A stretch of DNA of 64,000 nt from Nitrosospira lacus. GTDB taxonomy: Bacteria; Pseudomonadota; Gammaproteobacteria; Burkholderiales; Nitrosomonadaceae. The notes beneath the pieces are model-generated. The model was not told the DNA's origin. It was given only the letters and a program-made list of their open reading frames with translations, and did no database searches. Positions 49,210 to 59,116 of the stretch are shown here, piece after piece (position 1 is the first letter of the stretch; each line of letters starts with the position of its first letter). A program made the position numbers and the translations under genes. The stretch is from NCBI RefSeq assembly GCF_000355765.4, contig NZ_CP021106.3:1459137-1523136 (forward strand). Direction: 5' to 3'.

Positions 49210-50673
49210 ATGACCATCAGCAAGAAAATAATCGGGGGATACATAGTCGTACTGGGACTACTCCTGCTCGTAACCAGCGTTGCCTTTTACGCTCTCAACC
49301 AGACGCAGGCGACATTCAACCGCTTCCTCAATGTGGACGAGCGTCTGCTGGAGAGCGCCAACGAACTTCGGACCGTCGTATTTGCTCAGCAGACCTATGT
49401 CCGGGGCGTTTTGCTCTATCCGGAGCTTCGCACACTGAATCAGTCCCTTCTCCAAGCCAACGGTCTCCAGTACAAGCAAATCCTGGCAAAAATGCGCCAA
49501 CTGACAGGCGCTGGAGAAGGGATCGATCTCATTAACGATATGGAATCCTTGCAGGAACAACTGGAGCAAGCCCAGCAAAGCGCCGTCCGGCTCGCTCTGG
49601 AGCAGAAAAATGAAGAGGCGGTCGCCTATACCATCAAGGAGTTCCGCCCTCGCAGCTTCGCGCTCATCGAAAAAGCCAAGCATTTCTATGAGCGTCAATC
49701 GAAACTGCTGGATAAAGGAAGAGCCGATCTTGCGGAAAACGTAAGCCTTTTTACGCTCACGTTGACGGTGGTTTCGCTGCTCGCCATTCTTGTCGGCCTG
49801 ATGATCGGATTTCATCTCGGCCGCACCATTACCCGCCAGCTGCGGGAAAGCATCGCTCAGTTGTCTTCGTCGTCGGCGGAAATCCTCGCCACCACCACGC
49901 AGGTTGCGTCCGGTGCAGCCGAGACCGCCGCCGCCGTGAGTGAAACCACCGCTACCGTGGAGGAGGTAAAGCAGACCGCGCAGCATGCGAGTCAGAAGGC
50001 GCAATACGTTTCCGACACTGCGCAGAAAGCTTCAAATGTGTCCCAGGCAGGCCGCCAGGCGGTAGACGAGGCTATTCAGGGGATGCGCCGCATCCAGGAA
50101 CAGATGGAATCCATTGCCGGCAGCATCGTGCAACTTTCGGAGCAAAGCCACGCCATCGGCGAGATTATCGCCACCGTCAATGACCTCGCTGAGCAATCCA
50201 ATCTATTGGCTGTGAACGCAGCCATCGAGGCGACCCGAGCGGGGGAACAAGGCAAGAGTTTCAGCGTGGTGGCGCAGGAGATCAAAAGCCTGGCCGAGCA
50301 GTCCAGGCAGGCGACCAGCCAGGTACGCAGGATTCTGGGCGACATCCAGAAAGCCACCAATGTTGCAGTACTTGCTACCGAGCAGGGGAACAAAGCGGTG
50401 GAAGCGGGCGTGAAACAGTCCGGCGAGACCGGTGAATCCATCCGCCTGCTATCGGCGAGCATCAACGAGGCGGCGCAGGCCGCGACCCAGATCGCGGCTT
50501 CCAGCCAGCAGCAGATGGTGGGCATGGATCAGATAGTGCTGGCCATGAACAATATCAAGCAGGCGAGCGAGCAGAACGTACTGGGCACAAAACAGGCAGA
50601 ACTGGCGGCGCAGGGTCTGTATGAGATGGGCGGCAAGCTGAGCATTATGGTCAGTGGCAAGACTGCACACTAG
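49210..50673 (+). CDS. Methyl-accepting chemoreceptor (WspA-like)
   Basis: A 487-residue inner-membrane receptor. The first membrane helix is at about 7-29, a helical periplasmic sensor (about 35-172, four-helix-bundle type) follows, and the second helix is at 177-203. The cytoplasmic signalling hairpin is near 327-365 (LAEQSNLLAVNAAIEATRAG). No C-terminal NWETF-like tether is present, consistent with the TPR-type CheR. The gene is preceded by GAGAGGG. In the Pseudomonas system WspA comes first; here it is fourth. Confidence 0.93.
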   Translation: MTISKKIIGGYIVVLGLLLLVTSVAFYALNQTQATFNRFLNVDERLLESANELRTVVFAQQTYVRGVLLYPELRTLNQSLLQANGLQYKQILAKMRQLTGAGEGIDLINDMESLQEQLEQAQQSAVRLALEQKNEEAVAYTIKEFRPRSFALIEKAKHFYERQSKLLDKGRADLAENVSLFTLTLTVVSLLAILVGLMIGFHLGRTITRQLRESIAQLSSSSAEILATTTQVASGAAETAAAVSETTATVEEVKQTAQHASQKAQYVSDTAQKASNVSQAGRQAVDEAIQGMRRIQEQMESIAGSIVQLSEQSHAIGEIIATVNDLAEQSNLLAVNAAIEATRAGEQGKSFSVVAQEIKSLAEQSRQATSQVRRILGDIQKATNVAVLATEQGNKAVEAGVKQSGETGESIRLLSASINEAAQAATQIAASSQQQMVGMDQIVLAMNNIKQASEQNVLGTKQAELAAQGLYEMGGKLSIMVSGKTAH

Positions 50674-50678
50674 CGGGA

Positions 50679-53024
50679 ATGGAATCAGCGCCCATGCCGT
50701 CTAAAAACGATGAGCTCCTGAAAAGACTCCTGGTGACATTTCGGATCGAGGCGGATACTCATCTGCAGGCGATGTCTTCAGGACTGCTTGCATTGGAGAA
50801 AATACCAGCGGGCGAGCAATATACCGGTACCATCGAGACAGTCTTCCGGGAAGCGCATAGCCTGAAGGGTGCCGCGCGCGCCGTGAATCTCACGCAGATC
50901 GAGTCGGTCTGCCAGTCCCTGGAAGATGTTTTTGCGGCGCTGAAGAATAAACATCTTGCCATCTCGCCGCCATTGGTGGATCTGCTGCTCCAGGTGATAG
51001 ACGCTCTTGCCGGGCTTCTGGCTGCGGATGGCAGCGTGGCCGGGAATCAAAAGCCACTGGTGGAGTCATTGAGACGGCAGCTCGATGCCGCATTAAGAGG
51101 ATCATTGGCGGACTCCGCTGCGCCGCCGGACGCTCCGCCGCCGGTCCCTGTCAATGCGCCCACCGAGTCTGGCACGGGTGCCGGGATGCACACGCCGACT
51201 CCCCCTCCCAGCCTGGCATCGGCTACGGTCAGGGTTTCGGCCACAAAGCTCGATGCGGTGATGCGCCAAGTTGAGGAGTTGCTGCTGCCGCGTCTGGCGG
51301 TAAGCCAGCATGCCAAGGAGTTAAACGAAGCCATCGCGATACTCGCAGGATGGAAAAAGCAGCGGCTGCAGATTCAACCGGCACTACAGGTGGTCGATCG
51401 CGAGTTCGAGCGCAATATCAGGCATGGCGCGATTTCCCAGGGAAAATCCGAGCTCCCCAAGCTGCTCAAATACCTGGATGCCGAACAACTCCCCATGAAG
51501 ATGCTGGAGGACCAGCTTGCGAGACTGCAACGTGCAGCCGAGCGCGATCAACGCATGCTGGCCGGCATGACCGATGGCTTGCGGCAGAATGTCAAGGAAA
51601 TGCAGTTATTGCCATTTTCGTCGTTGCTGGGCATTTTCCCGAGATTCTCACGCGAGCTGGCCCGCGAGCAGGGCAAGAGCGTGGAACTGGTGATCAAGGG
51701 CGGTGAAATCGAAATCGACCGGCATATTCTGGAGGAGATGAAAGATCCTCTTATCCACCTTGTGCGCAATTGCATCGATCATGGTATCGGGCAGCCGGCG
51801 GCGCGCTCTGCCAAGGGCAAGCGGCCGCAGGGAACGATTACGCTGGCATGCTCGCAGAAGGACAGCGGCGCGGCCGAGGTTCTGGTAGCGGATGATGGTG
51901 CCGGCATTGATATCGCCATGATCAAGGCCGCAGCCTGCAAGCTCGGCGTCATTTCCGCCGAAGACGCGGAACGGCTCGCTGAGCCGGAGTCGGTGGCGCT
52001 GGCTTTTCAATCCGGCGTGACCACCAGCCCCATCATCACTGATATCTCAGGGCGTGGGCTCGGGCTTGCGATTGTGCGCGAAAAGATCGAATGCCTGGGG
52101 GGCAGCGTCACGGTCAAGTCAGAACCAGGTGCCGGCACCGCATTCCATATTTCGCTGCCGCTCATGCTGGCGAATTTCCGTGGCGTCCTCGTTCGCGCCG
52201 GCGGGCAATTTTTTGTTATTCCCTCGACCAGTATCGAGCGGGCGGTACGAATCATCAGTAAGGAGGTACAGACGGTCGAAAATCGTGAAACCATCCTGGT
52301 GGATGAACAGCCGGTTTCCCTGGTCCGGTTGAGCGACGTACTGGAATTGGCACGCCATGTTGCGGCGGTCGAGCCGGAGCGCCCCTCTCAAGCCCTGGTT
52401 CTTAGTTCAGGTTCCGTCCGTGTCGCTTTTCTGGTGGAAGAAATACTTGGTGAGCAGGAGGTGCTGGTCAAGGCGCTCATGCGGCCATTGGTACGCGTAC
52501 GCAATGTCGCGGGTGCGAGCGTGCTGGGAACCGGCCGGGTGGCGCCTGTGCTCAATGTGCCCGACTTGCTGAAATCGGCTGTGAGGCGTCCGGCTGCGGC
52601 GCCTGGCTCCCCCCACCGGTTACCAGACAAGAAACTTGAAGGGGCGCAAGAATTATCTATTTTGGTGGTGGAAGATTCCATCACTTCGCGTATCTTGCTC
52701 AAAACCATCCTGGAGTCTGCCGGCTATCGTGTCAGTACCGCAGTGGATGGAGTTGATGGCTACACCACGCTCAAGACCGGAACATTTGATCTGGTCGTTT
52801 CCGACATTGAAATGCCGCGCATGGACGGTTTCGACCTCACGCTCAAAATACGTGCGGACAAGCAACTTGCCGCTCTGCCGGTGGTGCTTGTGACAGCGCT
52901 GGAATCGCGCGAGCAACGCGAGCGCGGGATCGATGCGGGTGCCAATGCCTATATCGTGAAAAGCGGCTTCGATCAGAGCAATCTGCTGGAGATCGTCCAG
53001 CGTCTCATCCATATTCCATCATGA
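50679..53024 (+). CDS. Hybrid CheA kinase with receiver domain (WspE-like)
   Basis: A 781-residue histidine kinase. The Hpt domain carries His60 in REAHSLKGAARAV. A Pro/Ala linker follows (about 145-180). The ATPase domain (about 350-495) has the N box LVRNCIDHG, then VADDGAGIDI and GRGLGLAIV. A CheW-like regulatory domain covers about 497-630. A C-terminal receiver (about 660-778) has the phospho-acceptor Asp in LVVSDIEMPRMDG. CheA-REC fusion is the WspE architecture. The start is 5 bases after the receptor stop; ATG 50694 is an alternative. Confidence 0.94.
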   Translation: MESAPMPSKNDELLKRLLVTFRIEADTHLQAMSSGLLALEKIPAGEQYTGTIETVFREAHSLKGAARAVNLTQIESVCQSLEDVFAALKNKHLAISPPLVDLLLQVIDALAGLLAADGSVAGNQKPLVESLRRQLDAALRGSLADSAAPPDAPPPVPVNAPTESGTGAGMHTPTPPPSLASATVRVSATKLDAVMRQVEELLLPRLAVSQHAKELNEAIAILAGWKKQRLQIQPALQVVDREFERNIRHGAISQGKSELPKLLKYLDAEQLPMKMLEDQLARLQRAAERDQRMLAGMTDGLRQNVKEMQLLPFSSLLGIFPRFSRELAREQGKSVELVIKGGEIEIDRHILEEMKDPLIHLVRNCIDHGIGQPAARSAKGKRPQGTITLACSQKDSGAAEVLVADDGAGIDIAMIKAAACKLGVISAEDAERLAEPESVALAFQSGVTTSPIITDISGRGLGLAIVREKIECLGGSVTVKSEPGAGTAFHISLPLMLANFRGVLVRAGGQFFVIPSTSIERAVRIISKEVQTVENRETILVDEQPVSLVRLSDVLELARHVAAVEPERPSQALVLSSGSVRVAFLVEEILGEQEVLVKALMRPLVRVRNVAGASVLGTGRVAPVLNVPDLLKSAVRRPAAAPGSPHRLPDKKLEGAQELSILVVEDSITSRILLKTILESAGYRVSTAVDGVDGYTTLKTGTFDLVVSDIEMPRMDGFDLTLKIRADKQLAALPVVLVTALESREQRERGIDAGANAYIVKSGFDQSNLLEIVQRLIHIPS

Positions 53025-53034
53025 GTTCCTGTTC

Positions 53035-54117
53035 ATGATCAACGTCCTGGTAGTGGAAGACTCATCCTTGGTGCGTGAATTCCTCATCTACATTCTGAGT
53101 GCCGACCCCGACATCGCGATTGTCGCTACGGCAGGTGACGGCGAGGAAGCACTCGCCGCCGTGCGGCGCCACCGGCCCGATGTCATCATCATGGATTTCC
53201 ATATGCCGAAACTGAATGGGCTGGAGGCCACGCGCCGGATCATGGAAACGAATCCCACTCCCATCGTCATGGTGAGCGGCAGCGACGACTCGGGAGAGGC
53301 TCTCACAACATTCGACGCAATGGAGGCTGGCGCACTCGCGGTGCTGCACCGCCCCGTTGGCATCGGCCATCCGGATCACAAGGCCGCGGCTCTGAATATG
53401 ATACAGACGATAAAACTGATGTCAGAAGTGAAGGTAATACGGCGTTGGCCGCAAATGCGAAAGGCGGCACCACTTTCACCGCCAGCACATATGGGCTTGG
53501 TCCGTGAATCGGCACAAATACAAATTGTCGCCATAGGTGCCTCGACCGGTGGCCCGCCCGCGCTCGAAACCATCCTGAGGGCGCTACCGAAGAATTTTCC
53601 CGTGCCTGTATTGATCGTCCAGCATATCTCGACCGGCTTCGTCGGCGGTTTGGCAGAGTGGTTATCGAGATCGTCCGGCCTGGCCGTCCATGTCGCCACA
53701 CATGGCGAGCTTCCACTGAGCGGCCATGTCTACATCGCGCCCGACGAATACCAGATGAAGGTGGAGCGCGGAGGAAGGATTGTTTTGACGAAAGATGAAC
53801 CCGAGCATGGGCTGCGGCCTTCGGTTTCATACCTCTTTCGCGCGGTCGCAGAGGTCTATGGCTGTGATGCCATTGCCGGTTTGCTGACCGGCATGGGACG
53901 CGACGGCGCGAGGGAACTGCGGTTGCTGAAAGAGAAAGGCGCAATCACTTTCGCTCAGGACAAAGATAGCTCCGTCGTACATGGCATGCCGGGTGAAGCG
54001 ATCAAGCTGGACGCAGCGATGCTCGTCCTGCCACTGGGGAAAATAGCTGCAGTGCTCCTGAATCTAGTGAATCATCAAGGAAAAATAGAGCGCGACCATG
54101 ACATCCAAAATATTTGA
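53035..54117 (+). CDS. CheB methylesterase response regulator (WspF-like)
   Basis: A 360-residue protein. The N-terminal receiver (about 1-120) has VIIMDFHMPKLNG as phospho-acceptor. The C-terminal methylesterase (about 165-345) has the catalytic Ser in GASTGGPPAL, His in VQHISTGF and Asp in LTGMGRDGA. It demethylates the receptor and thereby resets the pathway; loss of WspF locks the Wsp system on in Pseudomonas. Its last 20 bases overlap the next gene. Confidence 0.95.
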   Translation: MINVLVVEDSSLVREFLIYILSADPDIAIVATAGDGEEALAAVRRHRPDVIIMDFHMPKLNGLEATRRIMETNPTPIVMVSGSDDSGEALTTFDAMEAGALAVLHRPVGIGHPDHKAAALNMIQTIKLMSEVKVIRRWPQMRKAAPLSPPAHMGLVRESAQIQIVAIGASTGGPPALETILRALPKNFPVPVLIVQHISTGFVGGLAEWLSRSSGLAVHVATHGELPLSGHVYIAPDEYQMKVERGGRIVLTKDEPEHGLRPSVSYLFRAVAEVYGCDAIAGLLTGMGRDGARELRLLKEKGAITFAQDKDSSVVHGMPGEAIKLDAAMLVLPLGKIAAVLLNLVNHQGKIERDHDIQNI

Positions 54118-57046
54118 AACCGCCAATTTCGAAATACTTATTGCCGAAGACAGCCCGACCCAGGCAGAAAAACTGCGGTATCTGCTCGAGGAAAACCGCT
54201 ATATCGTTACCTCCGCACCCGACGGCAAGCAAGCCCTTGCGGCGGCCCGGCGGCGCAGGCCGGCGCTGATTATCAGCGATGTGGTGATGCCCGAGATGGA
54301 TGGGTTCACGCTATGCAGCGAAATCAAGCGTGACGAGCAGCTCAAGGATATCCCGGTGATCCTGCTCACTTCGCTGTCCGACGTCCAGGACATTCTGAAG
54401 GGACTGGAGTGCGGTACCGACAATTTCATTCGCAAGCCGTACGAAGATCAATATGTGCTGGCCCGTATCGACTACCTGTTGATGAACCTGGAGTTGCGCA
54501 GGAGCCAGAAGATGCAAATGGGGATGGAAATTTATCTGGGTGGGCAAAAACATTTCATCACTACCGAGCGGCAGCAGATCGTGGATTTGTTGATTTCGAT
54601 CTACGAGGATGCGATCCACATCAACAAGGAGCTTCATGCGCGGCAGCTTGATCTGGCACATTCGAATCGCTTGCTTAACGGACTTTACCGGATCGCCGAA
54701 GGTCTGAACCAGGCGACAAGCGAGCGCGAAGTCTGCGAGAAAGCGCTCGAGTATGCGATGGAATTGCCCGGAGTGCAGGCGGGATGGCTCTATCTGCGGG
54801 ATAATGAAACCTTCCGGTTAGCGGCTGTGCACAACCTGCCGCCGCAGACTGCGAAGGGGCTGGAAAACCCATGCGAGTGCCGGCGCCTTTTTCTGGCGGG
54901 AGAGCTCAGCCATGCCACCAATATCATCAACTGCGAGCATCTCATCCCATGCGGAGGTGGCGCTTCCGGCCTCCGCTTCCACGCCAGCATACCGCTATGG
55001 ATCGGTAACCGGAACCAGGGCATCATGAACCTGATGGGAGTAGAACAAGGCCCGTTCAAGGACGACGAATTGGAAACGTTTCACGGGGTCGGCCACCAGA
55101 TAAGCGTCGCGCTGGCGCGTGCCCGGCTGCATGAACACATGGAAAAACTGGTGGATGAGCGCACCATGGCACTAACCGCGGAGATCTCCCAGCGCAAGAA
55201 GCATGAAGCCAGGATTGTTCGTCTAAACCGAATTTACAGTGTACTCAGCGGCATCAACACCACTATCGTGCGCGTCCGGGAAATAAAGGAACTATTCGAT
55301 GAAGCGTGCCGCATCGCGGTGGACCACGGGCAATTTGTGTTCGCCTGGATCGGAATGTTCGATGCGGCCACACAGAATATTACACCTATGGCCAAGGCGG
55401 GCCGTGACGAGGGTTATCTGTCTCAGCTCAAATTGACTGCTTTGGTTGATGCCCCGGGAAATTCCTGGCTGATAGCGGAGGCGATCGCCCACCACAAGCC
55501 GGCTATTTGCAATGATCTCGCCGCCGACGAGCACATGCGGATCCGGTATGCCGCGGCACTGGAACGCGGCTATCATTCCAAAGTAGCCCTGCCTCTAATC
55601 CTGGATGACCAGCTCGTGGGCACCTTCGTGCTCTACGCGCCGGAAACAGAGTTCTTTGACGAGGAGGAAATGACCCTGTTGACCGAAATGGCGGGCGATA
55701 TTTCATTTGCGATGGATCACCTGAAAAAAGAGGAGCGCATTAATTATCTTGCTTTTTTCGATGCCGTGACCGACCTGCCGAACCGCGCGCTGTTTCTCGA
55801 CCGGGTCAATCAGCGAATCAACACGATCCACCATGATCACAAGGCAATTTCAGTGATTGTCCTCGATCTTGAGCGCTTCAGCAATGTCAATGAATCGCTC
55901 GGGCACCAGGCAGGGGACAGCCTGCTATGCCAGCTTGCACACCGCCTGAAGCAGGTACTTGCGGAAACAGATATCCTGGCTCGTCTCTCGGCGGACTATT
56001 TTGCCGTCGCCATAACGCACGAACAAGAAAGTACGGACATTGCCCACGTTCTGGAGAAAATTCTCTTCGGGATCCAGCATCAGCCTTTCCTGATCGACGG
56101 ACATGAATTACGCATTTCCGCCAGAGCGGGCACTTCGTCTTATCCTGCTGACGGCCAGGATACCGACACTCTGCTACGCAACGCTGAAACGGCACTGAAA
56201 AAAGCCAAGCTTTCCTGCGACAAGCACCTGTTTTACGCTCCTGAATTCAACACCCGCGTTACAGAGAAGCTGAAGCTCGAAACCAAATTGCGCCGAGCAC
56301 TGGAACAAGAACAGCTGGTACTGCACTACCAGCCCAAAATTGATTTGGCAAGCGGACAAATCAGCGGACTGGAGGCACTGATGCGCTGGAAGGACCCCGA
56401 TAATGGCCTTGTACCGCCGGTAGACTTTATTCCCCTGCTCGAGGAAACCAGGATGATTCTTGAGGCGGGACGGTGGGCATTGGGAAAAGCGATCTCGGAT
56501 TCCAAGAAATGGGAGGGCATGGGACTCAATCCACCCAAGGTAGCCGTCAACGTCTCGCCAGTTCAATTACGGCAAAAGGATTTTGTCGGCATGGTAACGA
56601 GTGTGATAAACGGTGCTCAAAAGGTGACAATCGGGTTGGAACTCGAGATTACCGAGAGTGTAATCATGCAGGACATAGAAGCCAATATCCAGAAGCTCAG
56701 GATCATTCGCGATATGGATATCGAGGTCGCGATAGACGATTTCGGCACCGGCTATTCCTCGCTCAGTTATATTGCCAAGCTGCCTGTCAATGTTCTGAAA
56801 ATCGATCGGGCTTTCATCACCAATATGACCACCAACCGTGACGACCTAAGCATCGTTTCCGCCATTATCTCCCTGGCGCACTCCCTGAATCTGCGCGTGA
56901 TCGCCGAGGGAGTGGAAACCACTGAGCAGGCAGATCTTTTGCGCTTGCTCAAATGCAACGAGATGCAAGGCTATCTATTCAGTCCCGGTGTTCCCGCGGA
57001 GAAAATCGAAGAATTTCTCCGTCAGAAAAAGTCATTCCCCGCGTGA
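54098..57046 (+). CDS. REC-GAF-GAF-degenerate GGDEF-EAL output protein
   Basis: A 982-residue c-di-GMP-type response regulator. The receiver (about 10-128) has Asp61 in LIISDVVMPEMDG. Two GAF-like domains cover about 195-360 and 385-545, joined by a coiled coil. The GGDEF-type domain (about 548-715) has LSADYF in place of GGDEF, so cyclase activity should be lost. The EAL domain (about 735-975) keeps SGLEALMRW, LEITESV, DDFGTGYSSLSY, KIDRAFI and AEGVET, so phosphodiesterase activity is expected. It overlaps cheB by 20 bases and occupies the place of WspR, which is a diguanylate cyclase. Phosphorylation by the hybrid CheA is the likely control. Confidence 0.93.
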   Translation: MTSKIFETANFEILIAEDSPTQAEKLRYLLEENRYIVTSAPDGKQALAAARRRRPALIISDVVMPEMDGFTLCSEIKRDEQLKDIPVILLTSLSDVQDILKGLECGTDNFIRKPYEDQYVLARIDYLLMNLELRRSQKMQMGMEIYLGGQKHFITTERQQIVDLLISIYEDAIHINKELHARQLDLAHSNRLLNGLYRIAEGLNQATSEREVCEKALEYAMELPGVQAGWLYLRDNETFRLAAVHNLPPQTAKGLENPCECRRLFLAGELSHATNIINCEHLIPCGGGASGLRFHASIPLWIGNRNQGIMNLMGVEQGPFKDDELETFHGVGHQISVALARARLHEHMEKLVDERTMALTAEISQRKKHEARIVRLNRIYSVLSGINTTIVRVREIKELFDEACRIAVDHGQFVFAWIGMFDAATQNITPMAKAGRDEGYLSQLKLTALVDAPGNSWLIAEAIAHHKPAICNDLAADEHMRIRYAAALERGYHSKVALPLILDDQLVGTFVLYAPETEFFDEEEMTLLTEMAGDISFAMDHLKKEERINYLAFFDAVTDLPNRALFLDRVNQRINTIHHDHKAISVIVLDLERFSNVNESLGHQAGDSLLCQLAHRLKQVLAETDILARLSADYFAVAITHEQESTDIAHVLEKILFGIQHQPFLIDGHELRISARAGTSSYPADGQDTDTLLRNAETALKKAKLSCDKHLFYAPEFNTRVTEKLKLETKLRRALEQEQLVLHYQPKIDLASGQISGLEALMRWKDPDNGLVPPVDFIPLLEETRMILEAGRWALGKAISDSKKWEGMGLNPPKVAVNVSPVQLRQKDFVGMVTSVINGAQKVTIGLELEITESVIMQDIEANIQKLRIIRDMDIEVAIDDFGTGYSSLSYIAKLPVNVLKIDRAFITNMTTNRDDLSIVSAIISLAHSLNLRVIAEGVETTEQADLLRLLKCNEMQGYLFSPGVPAEKIEEFLRQKKSFPA

Positions 57047-57324
57047 GGGTAGGCCCGCCGGATATGGGTTACCGCAAGCCGCGCTATCAGAATGGGTTAT
57101 GGCGTCAAGGGCCCAGGGACCGCCGACTTTCGGCATCAAAAGAATAACGCAGCACAATGCCGCCCCGTTCTTCTGCTGTCAAATAATCGTATTTCCATCC
57201 ATTCTGATTCTGGTACTGAATGACTCACCAGAAAGCATTGACTTTTTCATGACGAGATCTAAACTGACTTTATCCTGCTGCTCATTGCCAGGACGTTTAT
57301 ACCGAGGATAAAGAGGATAAAGCC

Positions 57325-57825
57325 ATGATCCGTAATCCTATTGATATTGCCACCCGCGTCAGCCCCAACCTGTCGGCACTCATCGAAAGCCGGGTCAACG
57401 ATCCGGATGCCGAGCAACCCATAACACTCGCAACGGTACGCACTTTTGTTGCCGGCTTGCTACCCGCTGCATTCACGGAAGTGGAACAACTGCACCACTT
57501 TGATATTGACGCATCGTTACTTGACGAACTGGATGCGCTGATCGAGGAGTATGGGGAAGACGCACTTGCCATCGATTTTGCGCAGAACACCGCCAGCGAA
57601 CCGCTTTCGCGGGTAATCGATGCAGTGATAAACGACGAGAACCGGCAAAACCCGCCCACCCTCGAAACGATAAGAGAAGCCATTGCCTCGGGCCTGCCTG
57701 CCAGGCTGGTCGGCGATGGTGTACTGGAGGATGACGAAGACGACGCCCTGCTTGGGGAAATTGAAGCACTGATCAGGCGCTATGGCGCCGACTCGCTGGC
57801 AGAGGAGTTTTTACGCTACGAGTAA
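57325..57825 (+). CDS. Acidic protein with internal tandem duplication
   Basis: I do not recognise a family for this 166-residue acidic protein. It consists of two similar halves of about 75 residues. PITLATVRTFVAGLLPA, then LLDELDALIEEYGEDALAIDF in the first half correspond to PPTLETIREAIASGLPA, then LLGEIEALIRRYGADSLAEEF in the second. The repeats look helical. No signal peptide is present. It lies 278 bases after the Wsp-like operon on the same strand, with GAGGATAAAG before the ATG, and could belong to it or be independent. Confidence 0.75.
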   Translation: MIRNPIDIATRVSPNLSALIESRVNDPDAEQPITLATVRTFVAGLLPAAFTEVEQLHHFDIDASLLDELDALIEEYGEDALAIDFAQNTASEPLSRVIDAVINDENRQNPPTLETIREAIASGLPARLVGDGVLEDDEDDALLGEIEALIRRYGADSLAEEFLRYE

Positions 57826-57844
57826 GTATACGAGGCGGCGCGGC

Positions 57845-59116
57845 TTAAAAGGCGTTTCCTCGTAGAGCAACATCCACGAATGCATCAATCTCGATTTTCA
57901 ATTCCTTCCGGTCGATCAGCCCTTCCACGAGGTGGTCAGGCAGATCGTAGCCGGACGCTCCGGTAATCAGACCCATAATCATGCCCCGGTGCACGTTGTC
58001 CCCGCCTGCGTTGGCGTTCGCCAGAAGGGACGCCTCGATCCCGAGATTATGTTTTACGATGAGATACAAGAGGAGTGGAAGGCCATGCTCCGGGTAGCAG
58101 GCCGTCGCAAGAAGATGACGGACAACTTCTGGCTCTGCGTGCTGCCGGGCTAACTGAAATACCTCATAAGGCGCGTCATTGAGTCTTACATGAAGTTGCC
58201 ACATCTCGGCTTTCGGAATATTGCCGGGACCGCCATGCTCGCGATAGGCGGTGAAGAGTTCCTCGCCGGTAATCTGCGGTGTGCGCAGGGATCTGGCATA
58301 CACAGAGATCACTTCAACCGGGTCGATACCTTTCACCAGTGAGTTCAGGAGGGGAACCAGAATGCCCAGCGAACTGGCTGCGTTTTCCGACCTGTGGGTG
58401 AGACACTGATGCTCTACGGCAAACCCCAGTCCCTGATAGGCGCTTTCAACCAGCATGGTGAGAACCAGGGGCCGTACCAGCGCGCCATGCGAGCCGATGG
58501 ACCATATGTTGCGTTGCAGTTCCGCGCATGCGTGGGGCGGCAGGCCTCGGGAATAATTCTCGAACCAGCGTCGAAGATAGATTTCCGTATAAGGGTCGCG
58601 GTTTTCACCCGGCGTGGTGAGATATTTCACAAACGCTTCGAGAAAGTCTTGCGGATCATAGCGGCCAGCACGTATCACCGAACGCAACAGCACACGGACC
58701 AGATGAGCACCAAGTGTATTCTCTCCCGCTTTCAATCCATCGTGGTAATGGAAACGATCCTCCAGGCGGGGAACGCGATTGCCGTGCTCACTCTCGCGCT
58801 CCAGAGATCCGATTGCCAGATCACTATAGCTGGTGTCATAGAAACGGGCATGCGCGTGAAGAATGTCATAGCAGCGGCCAAGGCGATTTGCGGTTTCAAT
58901 ATCAGGATGGTACGTCATGCCCACCATGAAGCTTTCAGGGTGCGGGTGGGGTGGTGGTTCGTATCCACGAATACCGCCGTCAAAGTATTGCCGGACATTT
59001 TTCAGGCTGTAAAACCAGTGTGCTGGCATCGCCAGCGCGTCGCCTATGAATAACCCCCATAATGCGTTGCGCATGCGCCTTGCGCGAGACTCAGCCGTGC
59101 TTGTGTAATGATTCAT
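57845..59116 (-). CDS. ADP-ribosylglycohydrolase family protein
   Basis: A 423-residue member of the DraG/ARH family, which removes ADP-ribose from proteins or small molecules using two metal ions. The N-terminal RNALWGLFIGDALAMPAHW is the first metal/substrate motif. The C-terminal ANAGGDNVHRGMIMGLITGA corresponds to the GGDTD-type motif, with Asn-Val in place of Thr-Asp, which may alter metal binding. No signal peptide is present. No partner ADP-ribosyltransferase is visible here, so the substrate is unknown. Confidence 0.82.
   Translation of the reverse strand: MNHYTSTAESRARRMRNALWGLFIGDALAMPAHWFYSLKNVRQYFDGGIRGYEPPPHPHPESFMVGMTYHPDIETANRLGRCYDILHAHARFYDTSYSDLAIGSLERESEHGNRVPRLEDRFHYHDGLKAGENTLGAHLVRVLLRSVIRAGRYDPQDFLEAFVKYLTTPGENRDPYTEIYLRRWFENYSRGLPPHACAELQRNIWSIGSHGALVRPLVLTMLVESAYQGLGFAVEHQCLTHRSENAASSLGILVPLLNSLVKGIDPVEVISVYARSLRTPQITGEELFTAYREHGGPGNIPKAEMWQLHVRLNDAPYEVFQLARQHAEPEVVRHLLATACYPEHGLPLLLYLIVKHNLGIEASLLANANAGGDNVHRGMIMGLITGASGYDLPDHLVEGLIDRKELKIEIDAFVDVALRGNAF

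Noticed and set aside
58394-59053. 219-codon plus-strand frame
   Set aside because: Antisense to the ADP-ribosylglycohydrolase gene; no start signal or motif.
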